From positions 1 to 22,301 of the forward strand of contig NZ_CAAFUQ010000006.1 in the NCBI RefSeq assembly GCF_900766215.1: a stretch of DNA of 22,301 nt. The letters are read 5' to 3'. Origin of the DNA: an uncultured Finegoldia sp. (GTDB lineage Bacteria > Bacillota > Clostridia > Tissierellales > Peptoniphilaceae). The translations under genes and the position numbers were made by a program. Under the pieces are notes generated by a model. It saw nothing but the letters and a program-made list of their open reading frames with translations, ran no database searches and was not told where the DNA came from. Below are positions 1 to 6,625 of the stretch, piece by piece; the stretch's first letter is position 1, and each line of letters opens with the position of its first letter.

Positions 1-189
1 ATTTGAAAAATAAAAAGAGGTTTGAGCCAAGTTTGAGAATGATGTAATTTCATATAGGTATTAAACCACGATATAATCAACGATTATATTTGAGAATGAT
101 GTAATTTCATATAGGTATTAAACATCTTCGTCCACGTTTTCAACCTAACTCATGCTTAAGAATGATATAATTATAGCAATTAATAGGTC
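1..189 (+). CRISPR. Trailer end of a CRISPR array (type II-A-like repeats)
   Basis: Two 36-nt repeats are visible, at 31-66 and 88-123. They start GTTTGAGAATGATGTAATTT and end GGTATTAAAC, and the second differs only in its first base (A for G). A third, degenerate copy begins at 154 and matches about 18 of the first 22 repeat bases, then diverges. Spacers are 1-30 (30 nt, open at the window edge), 67-87 (only 21 nt) and 124-153 (30 nt), so the normal period is 66 nt. A degenerate final repeat marks the trailer end, so the leader and any cas genes should lie upstream of the window. No cas gene is present here. The 36-nt repeat with 30-nt spacers fits type II-A, but the type is inferred. Confidence 0.9.
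163..171 (+). promoter_or_regulatory. Possible extended -10 promoter for the YhcG-like gene
   Basis: TGATATAAT (TGn plus a perfect TATAAT at 166-171) lies about 34 bases before the start codon at 205. It sits inside the degenerate terminal CRISPR repeat, where the intact repeat reads TGATGTAAT. No good -35 box is seen at the usual distance, so this would act as an extended -10 promoter. Confidence 0.4.
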
Positions 190-204
190 AAAGAGGTGCT
201 TTGT

Positions 205-1235
205 ATGGATAACGAAAACAACATAGATAGAGTTCATGATGATGTTTTTGATAGCATAAAAATATTGATGGATAAGGCAAGAAATGAAGTTGCAAGAGAA
301 GTCAATAATATTTTGGTGCAAACTTACTGGGAGATTGGACGTATCATAGTAGAAGATGAGCAAGGTCATTCAGAAAGAGCAGAGTATGGTAAAGAATTGC
401 TTAAAGATTTATCTAAGAGATTAACTAAAGAATATGGGCGAGGATTTTCAGTATCAAACTTGCAATTTATGAGGAGATTTTTTCAAGAATATGAAATTCA
501 ACAGACAGTGTCTGTTAAATTGACCTGGTCTCATTATTGTGAGCTTTTATCCATTAGCGATGAAAAAAAAGAAGTTTTTATGAAAAAGAAAGTATCAACG
601 CAAATTGGTCGGTAAGAGAACTTAAAAGGCAAATCAAAACATCGCTTTTTGAAAGATTGCTCTTATCATCAGGAGAAGAGAATAAAGAAAAAGTCCTAGA
701 CCTAGCTTTAAAGGGCAATGAAATAAATAAGCCATCTGACTTTGTAAAAGATCCTTATGTATTTGAATTTTTAGGCCTGACAGAAGAAAAGCCAATGATG
801 GAAAGTGATTTAGAAAAAGCACTCATAGACCATATTGAAAAATTCTTGCTTGAACTTGGCAAGGGTTTTATGTATGTAGGCAGCCAACAAAGAGTAACCC
901 TCGGCAACACCCACTATTATGTGGATATGGTATTTTACAATAAGATTTTAAGGTCTTATGTCTTAATCGAACTAAAAACAAGTAAGCTCATGCCAGAAGC
1001 AGTAGGTCAAATCAATATGTATCTCAATTATTACAAATCAGAAGTTAATGATGAGATGGACAATGAACCGATAGGAATAATATTGTGTACAGATAAGGAC
1101 GGGGTGCAAGCAGAATACGCATTAGGTAACTTATCAAATAAAATATTCGCATCAAAATACACCCTATATATCCCAGACAGGGAAGAGCTTGAAGAACAAG
1201 TTGAAAAAGTAATAGAAAAATATAAGGAAAAATAA
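205..1235 (+). pseudogene. YhcG/DUF1016-family PD-(D/E)XK nuclease, split by a frameshift
   Basis: The N-terminal half (205-615) carries the DUF1016/YhcG N-terminal region: helices around YWEIGRIIVEDEQG, then YGKELLKDLSKRL and FSVSNLQFMRRFF. The C-terminal half continues in another frame to 1235. It holds a PD-(D/E)XK-like core with YYVDMVFYN (Asp) followed by VLIELKTSKL (the ExK pair). The frames would join at an A8 run (563-570): adding one A, or slipping back one base, restores ...EKKRSFYEKESINANWSVRE... and gives a product of about 343 residues, normal for the family. The start is ATG 205, preceded by AAGAGG; the GTG at 196 is too close to that site. Family members are putative nucleases often found beside restriction or defence genes. 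It may be a pseudogene, a phase-variable gene, or rescued by slippage on the A-run. Confidence 0.85.
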
Positions 1236-1248
1236 AATATAAATTGGA

Positions 1249-1279
1249 GAAGTAGAGAAAAAAATCTACTTCTTTTTTT
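1249..1279 (+). terminator. Rho-independent terminator after the YhcG-like gene
   Basis: An 8-bp perfect stem, GAAGTAGA (1249-1256) with TCTACTTC (1265-1272), is followed directly by seven Ts. Confidence 0.85.
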
Positions 1280-1325
1280 ATTGCAAGTAGGATTAGAATA
1301 GAAATAAACAAGAGATATTAATATC

Positions 1326-1350
1326 AAAAAATAGCCCACCAATGTGGGCT
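1326..1350 (-). terminator. Rho-independent terminator of the thi operon
   Basis: AGCCCAC (1333-1339) pairs with GTGGGCT (1344-1350) around a 4-nt loop. On the minus strand the stem is followed by a T-rich run (plus-strand A-run at 1326-1331). It lies just past the thiH stop. Confidence 0.85.
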
Positions 1351-1369
1351 TATGATAAGATATAAAATT

Positions 1370-2524
1370 CTACACATCAATGTAGTCGCTATACACAGGA
1401 TACAAATTGTACTTCTTCAAATCTTTTTCTACTTGGTCGACTGTTCGTGTGTCGTTGATCAAGAATTGTTCGTCGCCTTTATCTTTTTCGTCATTTCTTC
1501 TTCCGATTCCTGTGTCGACGCTTGCGGAGATTTTGGTAGCTCCCATCAACAACGACAAGTTACGAAATTGGTTGGATTCTCTTGTTGAGATTGTGATTTG
1601 TGCGAATGGCAAGAAGATTCTGGTTGCGATTATAAATTGCATCAATTTTGTCTCAGGAACTTCTTTTATGTTCAAATCTTCTTCGTTTTTTGTTGGTCTG
1701 ATTCGTGGAAATGATATGCTGATTTCTGCGTGTGGATATTTTTTTTGCAGTAAATTGGCGTGCATTCCCAAGCAAAAACAGTCTTCAATTCCATCGGAAA
1801 GTCCGAACAATGCCCCGAATCCTACACCACGAATTCCTCCCATGATTGCGCGTTCTTGTGTGTCTAATCTATAAGGAAAGCAAGATTTGTGTCCAGTTGG
1901 GTGATAGAATTTGTAGTTTGTGGGGTTGTATGTTTCTTGGAAAGCTGTGACGAAATCACACCCTGCTTCGTGAAGTTTTTTGTAATCTTCGACATTTGTA
2001 GGATACACTTCAACGCCAACTACGCGGAAATATTTCTTTGCCAATTTGACGGCATCACATATATAATCCACCGAGGAGTATTTTTGCGATTCACCTGTTA
2101 GAATCAAAACGTCTTCGATTTTTTCGCGTCTCATTTGTTTCATTTCAGATTCTATTTCATCCATGGTAAGTTTCGCACGGACGATATCTGATTTCGCCCT
2201 GAATCCGCAGTACTTACAACTGTTTTCACAATAATTTGCGATGTAAAGAGGGCTGAACAAATACACGTTGTTTCCAAAATATTGTAGTCTTAGTTTTTGT
2301 GAGATTTCTCCCAATTCTTCTATAAAATCAATTGCAGCATCACTCAACATATTGTAATAATCAAAATGGTCCAATGCTTCGTTGTTTTTTATTTTACCCA
2401 AAGTTCTTCTGACATCATTAGCCGTTACATTTACAGATTTTACCTCAGATAATTTTTCGGAAATTTTATCGTAAATGTCCGAATGAATATCTTGCATATT
2501 GTTAAAATATTTGAATTCTTCCAT
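1370..2524 (-). CDS. thiH: 2-iminoacetate synthase ThiH (tyrosine lyase)
   Basis: A radical SAM enzyme that cleaves tyrosine to dehydroglycine (2-iminoacetate) and p-cresol. It supplies the glycine-derived part of the thiamine thiazole ring under anaerobic conditions. The CX3CX2C cluster motif is visible as C99, C103 and C106 (NYCENSCKYCGF), with the expected downstream sequence including LTGESQ and GVEVYPTN. The length of 384 residues is close to the E. coli protein. The start chosen is ATG 2524, 7 nt after the thiG stop codon, with a weak AGTAGG site. An upstream in-frame start at 2572 would add 16 residues and overlap thiG, so it is less likely. Last gene of thiSFGH. Using ThiH rather than the oxygen-dependent glycine oxidase ThiO fits an anaerobe. 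Confidence 0.95.
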   Translation of the reverse strand: MEEFKYFNNMQDIHSDIYDKISEKLSEVKSVNVTANDVRRTLGKIKNNEALDHFDYYNMLSDAAIDFIEELGEISQKLRLQYFGNNVYLFSPLYIANYCENSCKYCGFRAKSDIVRAKLTMDEIESEMKQMRREKIEDVLILTGESQKYSSVDYICDAVKLAKKYFRVVGVEVYPTNVEDYKKLHEAGCDFVTAFQETYNPTNYKFYHPTGHKSCFPYRLDTQERAIMGGIRGVGFGALFGLSDGIEDCFCLGMHANLLQKKYPHAEISISFPRIRPTKNEEDLNIKEVPETKLMQFIIATRIFLPFAQITISTRESNQFRNLSLLMGATKISASVDTGIGRRNDEKDKGDEQFLINDTRTVDQVEKDLKKYNLYPVYSDYIDV

Positions 2525-2531
2525 TTGTCGC

Positions 2532-3296
2532 CTACTTAAAGAAATCTCTGAGTGGAGATGAAGGGTCAGCACCCGTTTCCAAAACTCTGCCTGGTTTTGC
2601 GATGTGAGCTAGTCTTCCTGCCTTGATTGCTAGTGCGAAAGCTTCTGCCATTTTGTTGATGTCGCCGCTTGTAGCAATGGCAGTGTTTGCCATGATTGCA
2701 CTTGCGCCCATTTCCATGGCTTCACACGCTTGTGATGGTTTGCCGATTCCTGCATCCACAATCACTGGCAAATCAATTTCGTTGATGATGATTTGGATGA
2801 AATCTCTCGTTGCAAGTCCCTTGTTGGATCCAATCGGAGAGCCCAATGGCATGATGCAACTTGCACCAGCTTCTTTCAAATCTCTTGCGAAGTTCAAATC
2901 TGGATACATATAAGGCATAACGACGAAACCTTCGTCAGCCAAAACTTTCGTAGCTTTCAACGTTTCTACGTTGTCTGGTAGCAAATATTTGCTGTCACGC
3001 ATGATTTCTATTTTCACGAAATTGCCGCAGCCCATTTCACGAGCAAGCCTTGCAATTCTAATAGCCTCGTCTGCATTTCTCGCTCCTGAAGTGTTCGGAA
3101 TTATCGTCACATTTTCTGGGATAAAGTTCAAAATATTTTTCGTATCGTCTGTATTTGCACGTCTAAGTGCCACAGTAATCATCTCGCAGCCTGCAGATTC
3201 TACGCAAGCTTTGATAAGGTTAGGGTCGTATTTTCCAGATCCAAGTATAAATCTTGAGTCAAAAGATTTGCCACCCAAAATCAATTTATCTTCCAT
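2532..3296 (-). CDS. thiG: Thiazole synthase ThiG
   Basis: Forms the thiazole phosphate of thiamine from deoxyxylulose 5-phosphate, dehydroglycine and ThiS thiocarboxylate, in complex with ThiH or ThiS. The 254-residue protein has the family's opening (LILGGKSFDSRFILGSGKY), the Schiff-base lysine in NFVKIEIMRD (K95), and the phosphate-binding C-terminal half with DAGIGKPSQACEAMEMGA and NTAIA. The length is typical for the family. Its ATG overlaps the last 11 bases of thiF, indicating translational coupling. The order thiS-thiF-thiG-thiH groups all the proteins dedicated to assembling the thiazole ring; no thiE or thiC is in view. Confidence 0.96.
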   Translation of the reverse strand: MEDKLILGGKSFDSRFILGSGKYDPNLIKACVESAGCEMITVALRRANTDDTKNILNFIPENVTIIPNTSGARNADEAIRIARLAREMGCGNFVKIEIMRDSKYLLPDNVETLKATKVLADEGFVVMPYMYPDLNFARDLKEAGASCIMPLGSPIGSNKGLATRDFIQIIINEIDLPVIVDAGIGKPSQACEAMEMGASAIMANTAIATSGDINKMAEAFALAIKAGRLAHIAKPGRVLETGADPSSPLRDFFK

Positions 3297-3882
3297 TATT
3301 TTCCTCCAATAACCAATTAAGTGCGATTATAGCTTGTGTGCTTGCCGCCATCATCACGTTTGGATAGTACAAACCGATGTCGGTCTTCGTTTCAAAATCG
3401 CCACAAACTACAATGTTGTTCATTTTTTTTATTTTCATATCTAATTTTTTCACGCCACCAATTCCAGACACCGATATTAGCTTTTTGTTAGTTCCGATAA
3501 AATGTTCCAACACCAATGACTTTGCGTACTCGTCATCGAACGCCTCGATTACGATATCGTAGCCGTCGGTCAATTCGTCGATGTTACTTTCAGTAACTTT
3601 GATGTTTTCAACAGAAATATTTGCAAATGGCAAAAAATCATCACAAATTTCCTTGAACGCGTCGACCTTGTACTTGCCGACATCTGTTGGCCTGTAAATT
3701 TGTCTGTTTAAATTGGAATATTCAACTGTGTCGTAGTCCACTATTTTGATGGTGCCAATGCCTGATTTTGCAAGTAAAAAGCATGAATTGGTACCCAAAC
3801 CACCACAGCCAAGGATCAGAATTTTGGATTTTCTGAAAATGTCTGTGTGTTCGGGGATTTGTCTTTTAAAAATCTCCTGCAT
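3286..3882 (-). CDS. thiF: ThiS adenylyltransferase ThiF (short form)
   Basis: An E1-like enzyme that adenylates the ThiS C-terminus before sulfur transfer. The Rossmann nucleotide-binding loop is ILGCGGLG (residues 24-30), followed by VDYDTVEYSNLNRQ, which carries the Asp/Asn/Arg/Gln residues that bind ATP, and YKVDAF with a conserved lysine. At 198 residues it is shorter than the E. coli protein of about 250 and has no CXXC zinc pairs in its C-terminal part. This matches, from memory, the short 'ThiF family 2' of clostridia. The start chosen is ATG 3882: GGAGGAGG inside the thiS 3' end is its ribosome site. The upstream ATG at 3900 has no such site. The gene begins one base after the thiS stop. 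Confidence 0.92.
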   Translation of the reverse strand: MQEIFKRQIPEHTDIFRKSKILILGCGGLGTNSCFLLAKSGIGTIKIVDYDTVEYSNLNRQIYRPTDVGKYKVDAFKEICDDFLPFANISVENIKVTESNIDELTDGYDIVIEAFDDEYAKSLVLEHFIGTNKKLISVSGIGGVKKLDMKIKKMNNIVVCGDFETKTDIGLYYPNVMMAASTQAIIALNWLLEENNGR

Positions 3883-3883
3883 T

Positions 3884-4081
3884 TTAACCTCCTCCAACAA
3901 ATGAAAACACCTCTATTTCGTCGTTATCAGTGACGATAAAATTATCGTAGTCGATTTTTTTGACGAGGTTTTTGTTCACTTCGCAAACCGTTAACTCCAC
4001 ATTGAAGTTCAAATCTTCAAGAACTTTTCTCAAAGAAGAATTTTCTTCGAATGGATATTTGACAGAATTTACAGTAATCAT
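3884..4081 (-). CDS. thiS: Sulfur carrier protein ThiS
   Basis: A 65-residue ubiquitin-fold sulfur carrier. Its C-terminal glycine is adenylated by ThiF and then thiocarboxylated to give sulfur to the thiazole ring. The sequence ends in FVGGG, so the required terminal Gly-Gly is present. The N-terminal strand MITVNSVKYPF and the segment KKIDYDNFIVTDNDEIEVF match the beta-grasp pattern. ATG 4081 is preceded by an AGGGGGTG ribosome site. It is the first gene of the thi operon, and its leader contains a strong terminator-like hairpin. Confidence 0.94.
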   Translation of the reverse strand: MITVNSVKYPFEENSSLRKVLEDLNFNVELTVCEVNKNLVKKIDYDNFIVTDNDEIEVFSFVGGG

Positions 4082-4093
4082 ATTTCACCCCCT

Positions 4094-4147
4094 AAAAAAA
4101 ATAACACGAAGGAAACCTACACCCGCGGTGGTGTACCCCTTCGTGTT
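4094..4147 (-). promoter_or_regulatory. Terminator-like hairpin in the thiS leader (candidate attenuator)
   Basis: On the minus strand, AACACGAAGG pairs perfectly over 10 bp (4138-4147 with 4103-4112). Inside it is a further TACAC/GTGTA stem, and it is followed after one base by eight Ts (plus-strand A-run 4094-4101). It lies between the promoter and the thiS ribosome site, so readthrough must be controlled or partial. Just 5' in the RNA, GUGUUUAACAC offers a small alternative hairpin that would take the AACAC needed by the terminator stem. The CUGAGA motif and overall length of a TPP riboswitch are not seen. It may be a small attenuator or an unrecognised RNA element. Confidence 0.65.
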
Positions 4148-4162
4148 AAACACTCTGTGATT

Positions 4163-4190
4163 ATTATAGCACATTAATTTGAATTTTCAA
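4163..4190 (-). promoter_or_regulatory. Promoter of the thiSFGH operon
   Basis: Read on the minus strand: TTGAAA (4190-4185), a 16-nt spacer, then TGCTATAAT with TATAAT at 4168-4163, which is also an extended -10. The predicted start near 4156 leaves a leader of about 75 nt to the thiS ATG. Confidence 0.7.
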
Positions 4191-4241
4191 AAATTTATCC
4201 GAGAAATTTGTCCCATAAATTTTCAAATTTGCCCAATCAAT

Positions 4242-4272
4242 TTGATTATTAAAAAAGAATAAAGGGTATACA
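4242..4272 (+). promoter_or_regulatory. Possible promoter of the GST-like gene
   Basis: TTGATT (4242-4247) and TATACA (4267-4272) are separated by 19 nt, which is longer than ideal. They are the best pair upstream of the gene at 4302, with a likely start near 4280. Confidence 0.35.
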
Positions 4273-4301
4273 ATTTACAGTAAAACAAAAGGAGGAATGT
4301 T

Positions 4302-4913
4302 ATGAAATTATATTACGCACCAGGTACATGCGCTGTTGCTTGTTGGATTGCTTTGGAATGGGCAGGCGCAGATTATGAAGTAGAAAAGGTACAACTTGGA
4401 ACAGATGAATACAGAAAAATCAATCCGTTGGGAGCAGTTCCAGCACTAGACATTGGAGAAGGCATAGTCAGAAGCGAATTAGCTGCAATTCTTCGCTACA
4501 TTTTGAACAAATACCCTGAAAAAGATTTGGGAGCTGACGAAAGCGCCGAAGACAAGTTCCAATTCGATGAAATCATGGCTTTTATGACTGGAGATTTTCA
4601 TCCAGCATTTGAAGCGTTGTTCGTACCGGCTGGCTTGACAACATCAACTGACGAAGCAGAGATTGATAAAATCAAACAAAAATCATTTGAAACTATCGAC
4701 AAAATGATGACTCATTTGGACCGTTTGATTGGAGAAGGCGATCACGTTTACAAAAATAAGAAAACAGTATTAGATCCTTACGTTTATATTCTTACTCGTT
4801 GGAGTGAAATGACTCCAAAATCTTGGAAAGAATATCCAAATATCAAGAGAGTTTCAGAGCAAATTGAAAAGGACGATGTTGTACAAGAAATCGTGAAAAA
4901 ATCACAAGAATAA
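4302..4913 (+). CDS. Glutathione S-transferase family protein (beta-class-like)
   Basis: A 203-residue cytosolic GST-fold protein. The N-terminal thioredoxin-like domain opens MKLYYAPGTCAV; Cys10 is at the position of the catalytic cysteine of bacterial beta-class GSTs. The NPLGAVPAL segment carries the cis-proline (P47). The remainder from about residue 85 is the all-helical C-terminal domain. The usual ES glutathione-contact pair reads SEL here, so the binding site may be altered. It has a strong AAAGGAGG ribosome site and stands alone, between its own promoter region and a terminator. Most Firmicutes lack glutathione, so the real thiol substrate is uncertain; the gene may have been acquired from a proteobacterium-like source. 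Confidence 0.88.
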   Translation: MKLYYAPGTCAVACWIALEWAGADYEVEKVQLGTDEYRKINPLGAVPALDIGEGIVRSELAAILRYILNKYPEKDLGADESAEDKFQFDEIMAFMTGDFHPAFEALFVPAGLTTSTDEAEIDKIKQKSFETIDKMMTHLDRLIGEGDHVYKNKKTVLDPYVYILTRWSEMTPKSWKEYPNIKRVSEQIEKDDVVQEIVKKSQE

Positions 4914-4924
4914 AAATATTGTAT

Positions 4925-4953
4925 CGGTGTAGATTTGTCTGCACCGTTTTTTT
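4925..4953 (+). terminator. Rho-independent terminator after the GST-like gene
   Basis: CGGTGTAGA pairs with TCTGCACCG (one G-T pair) around TTTG and is followed by seven Ts. Confidence 0.85.
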
Positions 4954-4969
4954 ATTTGTCCAAATACAG

Positions 4970-4978
4970 TGATATAAT
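4970..4978 (+). promoter_or_regulatory. Possible extended -10 promoter of comM
   Basis: TGATATAAT contains TGn plus a perfect TATAAT at 4973-4978, just past the preceding terminator. The -35 region is poor. It would give a leader of about 115 nt before the ATG at 5102. Confidence 0.4.
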
Positions 4979-5101
4979 ATATATAATAAGTTTGTATAAA
5001 ATTGTTTGATGATTAATGTCTGTTGCAATATCAAATCAATAGACTTGATTGTACATTTTTCGATAGAAATCACATTAATAATTAGGTAACAAGGAGAAAT
5101 T

Positions 5102-6622
5102 ATGTATTCGAAAGTAAACACGTGTTGTTTGGAAGGGTTGAACGGGTATGTCGTGGAATGCGAATGTGACCTTGCGAATGGTCTGCGTTCGTTTAACATT
5201 GTTGGTCTTCCCGACACTTCTATAAAAGAATCCAAGGAAAGAGTGCGCTCTGCGATTGAAAACACTGGAATCAGATTTCCTGTGAAACGTATCACGATTA
5301 ATTTGGCACCTGCAAATTTGAGAAAAGAAGGATCTCAGCTAGATCTTGCAATCGCCATGGCAATTCTACAATCAATGGGAGTTGTAGAAGATTTTTCAGA
5401 AAAATGGGCGTTTATTGGAGAATTATCCTTAGACGGGAGATTAAATCCCGTGAATGGATCGTTGTGCATGGTGTTGTCACTGAAAGATTTGGGATACGAA
5501 AGAGTTTACATACCAAAACAAAACGCACAAGAATGCAGCATGGTCAAAGGAATTGAGAAGGTAGCTGTGGAAAGCTTGGATGAAATCATCAGGATTTTGA
5601 ATGGCGAACAAGAAACTAAAATTCTGGATGATATTGACATCATGCAGCAAGAAATACAATACGACGTTGATTTTTCGGATATAAAAGGACAGAAATTTCT
5701 AAAAAGAGCGATGGAAATATCTGCGGCGGGATTTCACAATTTGTTGATGATTGGGCCACCTGGAAGCGGCAAAACAATGTCTGCGATGAGACTCAGCACG
5801 ATTTTGCCTGACATGAGCTTCGATGAAATAATGGAAACCACGAAAATTTACTCCGTAGCAGGATTACTCGGAGAAAAAAACATCGTAACCACAAGACCAT
5901 TTCGCTCGCCTCATCATACCGCAAGTCAAGTCAGTTTGATAGGTGGCGGCAGAGTTCCAAAACCAGGGGAAATCAGCCTCGCTCACAATGGAGCATTGTT
6001 CTTGGACGAACTTCCAGAATTTTCCAAATCGACAATAGAAGTGTTGCGCCAACCACTCGAAACGAAAAACATAACCATAACAAGAGTCAACGCGTCCTTG
6101 TCATATCCTGCAAACTTCCTATTTGTAGCAGGAATGAATCCGTGTCCGTGCGGATACTTCGGCGATCCTAATCACGAATGCACTTGTTCACAAAATCAAA
6201 TCGCAAACTATCTGAACAAAGTCAGCCGTCCGATACTCGATCGAATTGACATCCACGTCGAAGTTTCGCCAGTAAAATTAGACGAACTCACAACAGATGA
6301 AAAGTGCGAAACATCAGAACAAATCAAAAAACGAGTCGAAGCTGCACGAGAAATCCAAAAACAACGTTTCGAAAAAGAAAACATCACAACCAACGCACAA
6401 ATGAACACCCGACAAATTAGAAAATACTGCAAATTAAACGACGAGCTAAACTCCATCATACAGTTGGCATTCGATAAATACAAATTCTCCGCACGATCAT
6501 TCGACAAAATCCTCAAAATATCACGCACAATAGCAGATTTGGACGGAAAAGAAAACATCGAAGCAAAGCATCTAATGGAAGCCATCAGATATAGGACAGT
6601 GGATCAGAAATACTGGGGGTAG
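5102..6622 (+). CDS. comM: ComM/YifB-family Mg-chelatase-like AAA+ ATPase
   Basis: A 506-residue AAA+ protein of the YifB/ComM family. In naturally transformable bacteria ComM is a hexameric helicase that promotes branch migration of recombination intermediates; the role in this organism is inferred. The N-terminal LonC/S5-like domain spans about residues 1-170 (FNIVGLPDTSIKESKERVRSA, INLAPANLRKEG). It is followed by Walker A GPPGSGKT (218-225), Walker B ALFLDE (298-303), and a four-cysteine group in NPCPCGYFGDPNHECTC (C348, C350, C360, C362), typical of the family. A conserved C-terminal Mg-chelatase lid region follows. The start is supported by AACAAGGAG upstream. The length is normal, with no lesion seen. 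The next gene begins 4 nt after its stop, so the two are likely co-transcribed. Confidence 0.93.
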   Translation: MYSKVNTCCLEGLNGYVVECECDLANGLRSFNIVGLPDTSIKESKERVRSAIENTGIRFPVKRITINLAPANLRKEGSQLDLAIAMAILQSMGVVEDFSEKWAFIGELSLDGRLNPVNGSLCMVLSLKDLGYERVYIPKQNAQECSMVKGIEKVAVESLDEIIRILNGEQETKILDDIDIMQQEIQYDVDFSDIKGQKFLKRAMEISAAGFHNLLMIGPPGSGKTMSAMRLSTILPDMSFDEIMETTKIYSVAGLLGEKNIVTTRPFRSPHHTASQVSLIGGGRVPKPGEISLAHNGALFLDELPEFSKSTIEVLRQPLETKNITITRVNASLSYPANFLFVAGMNPCPCGYFGDPNHECTCSQNQIANYLNKVSRPILDRIDIHVEVSPVKLDELTTDEKCETSEQIKKRVEAAREIQKQRFEKENITTNAQMNTRQIRKYCKLNDELNSIIQLAFDKYKFSARSFDKILKISRTIADLDGKENIEAKHLMEAIRYRTVDQKYWG

Positions 6623-6625
6623 ATT

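Noticed and set aside
1..205. cas genes or a tracrRNA next to the array
   Set aside because: No Cas-like protein is encoded in the window, and no anti-repeat with a terminator was seen between the array and the YhcG-like gene.
1407..1874. Plus-strand open frame opposite thiH
   Set aside because: It lies wholly antisense to a well-supported thiH gene and has no ribosome site or recognisable protein features.
4100..4150. TPP riboswitch or T-box upstream of thiS (the leader contains ACCGCGGGTG on the minus strand)
   Set aside because: The leader is only about 75 nt, has no CUGAGA-type TPP motif, and lacks the UGGN sequence and specifier stem of a T-box.
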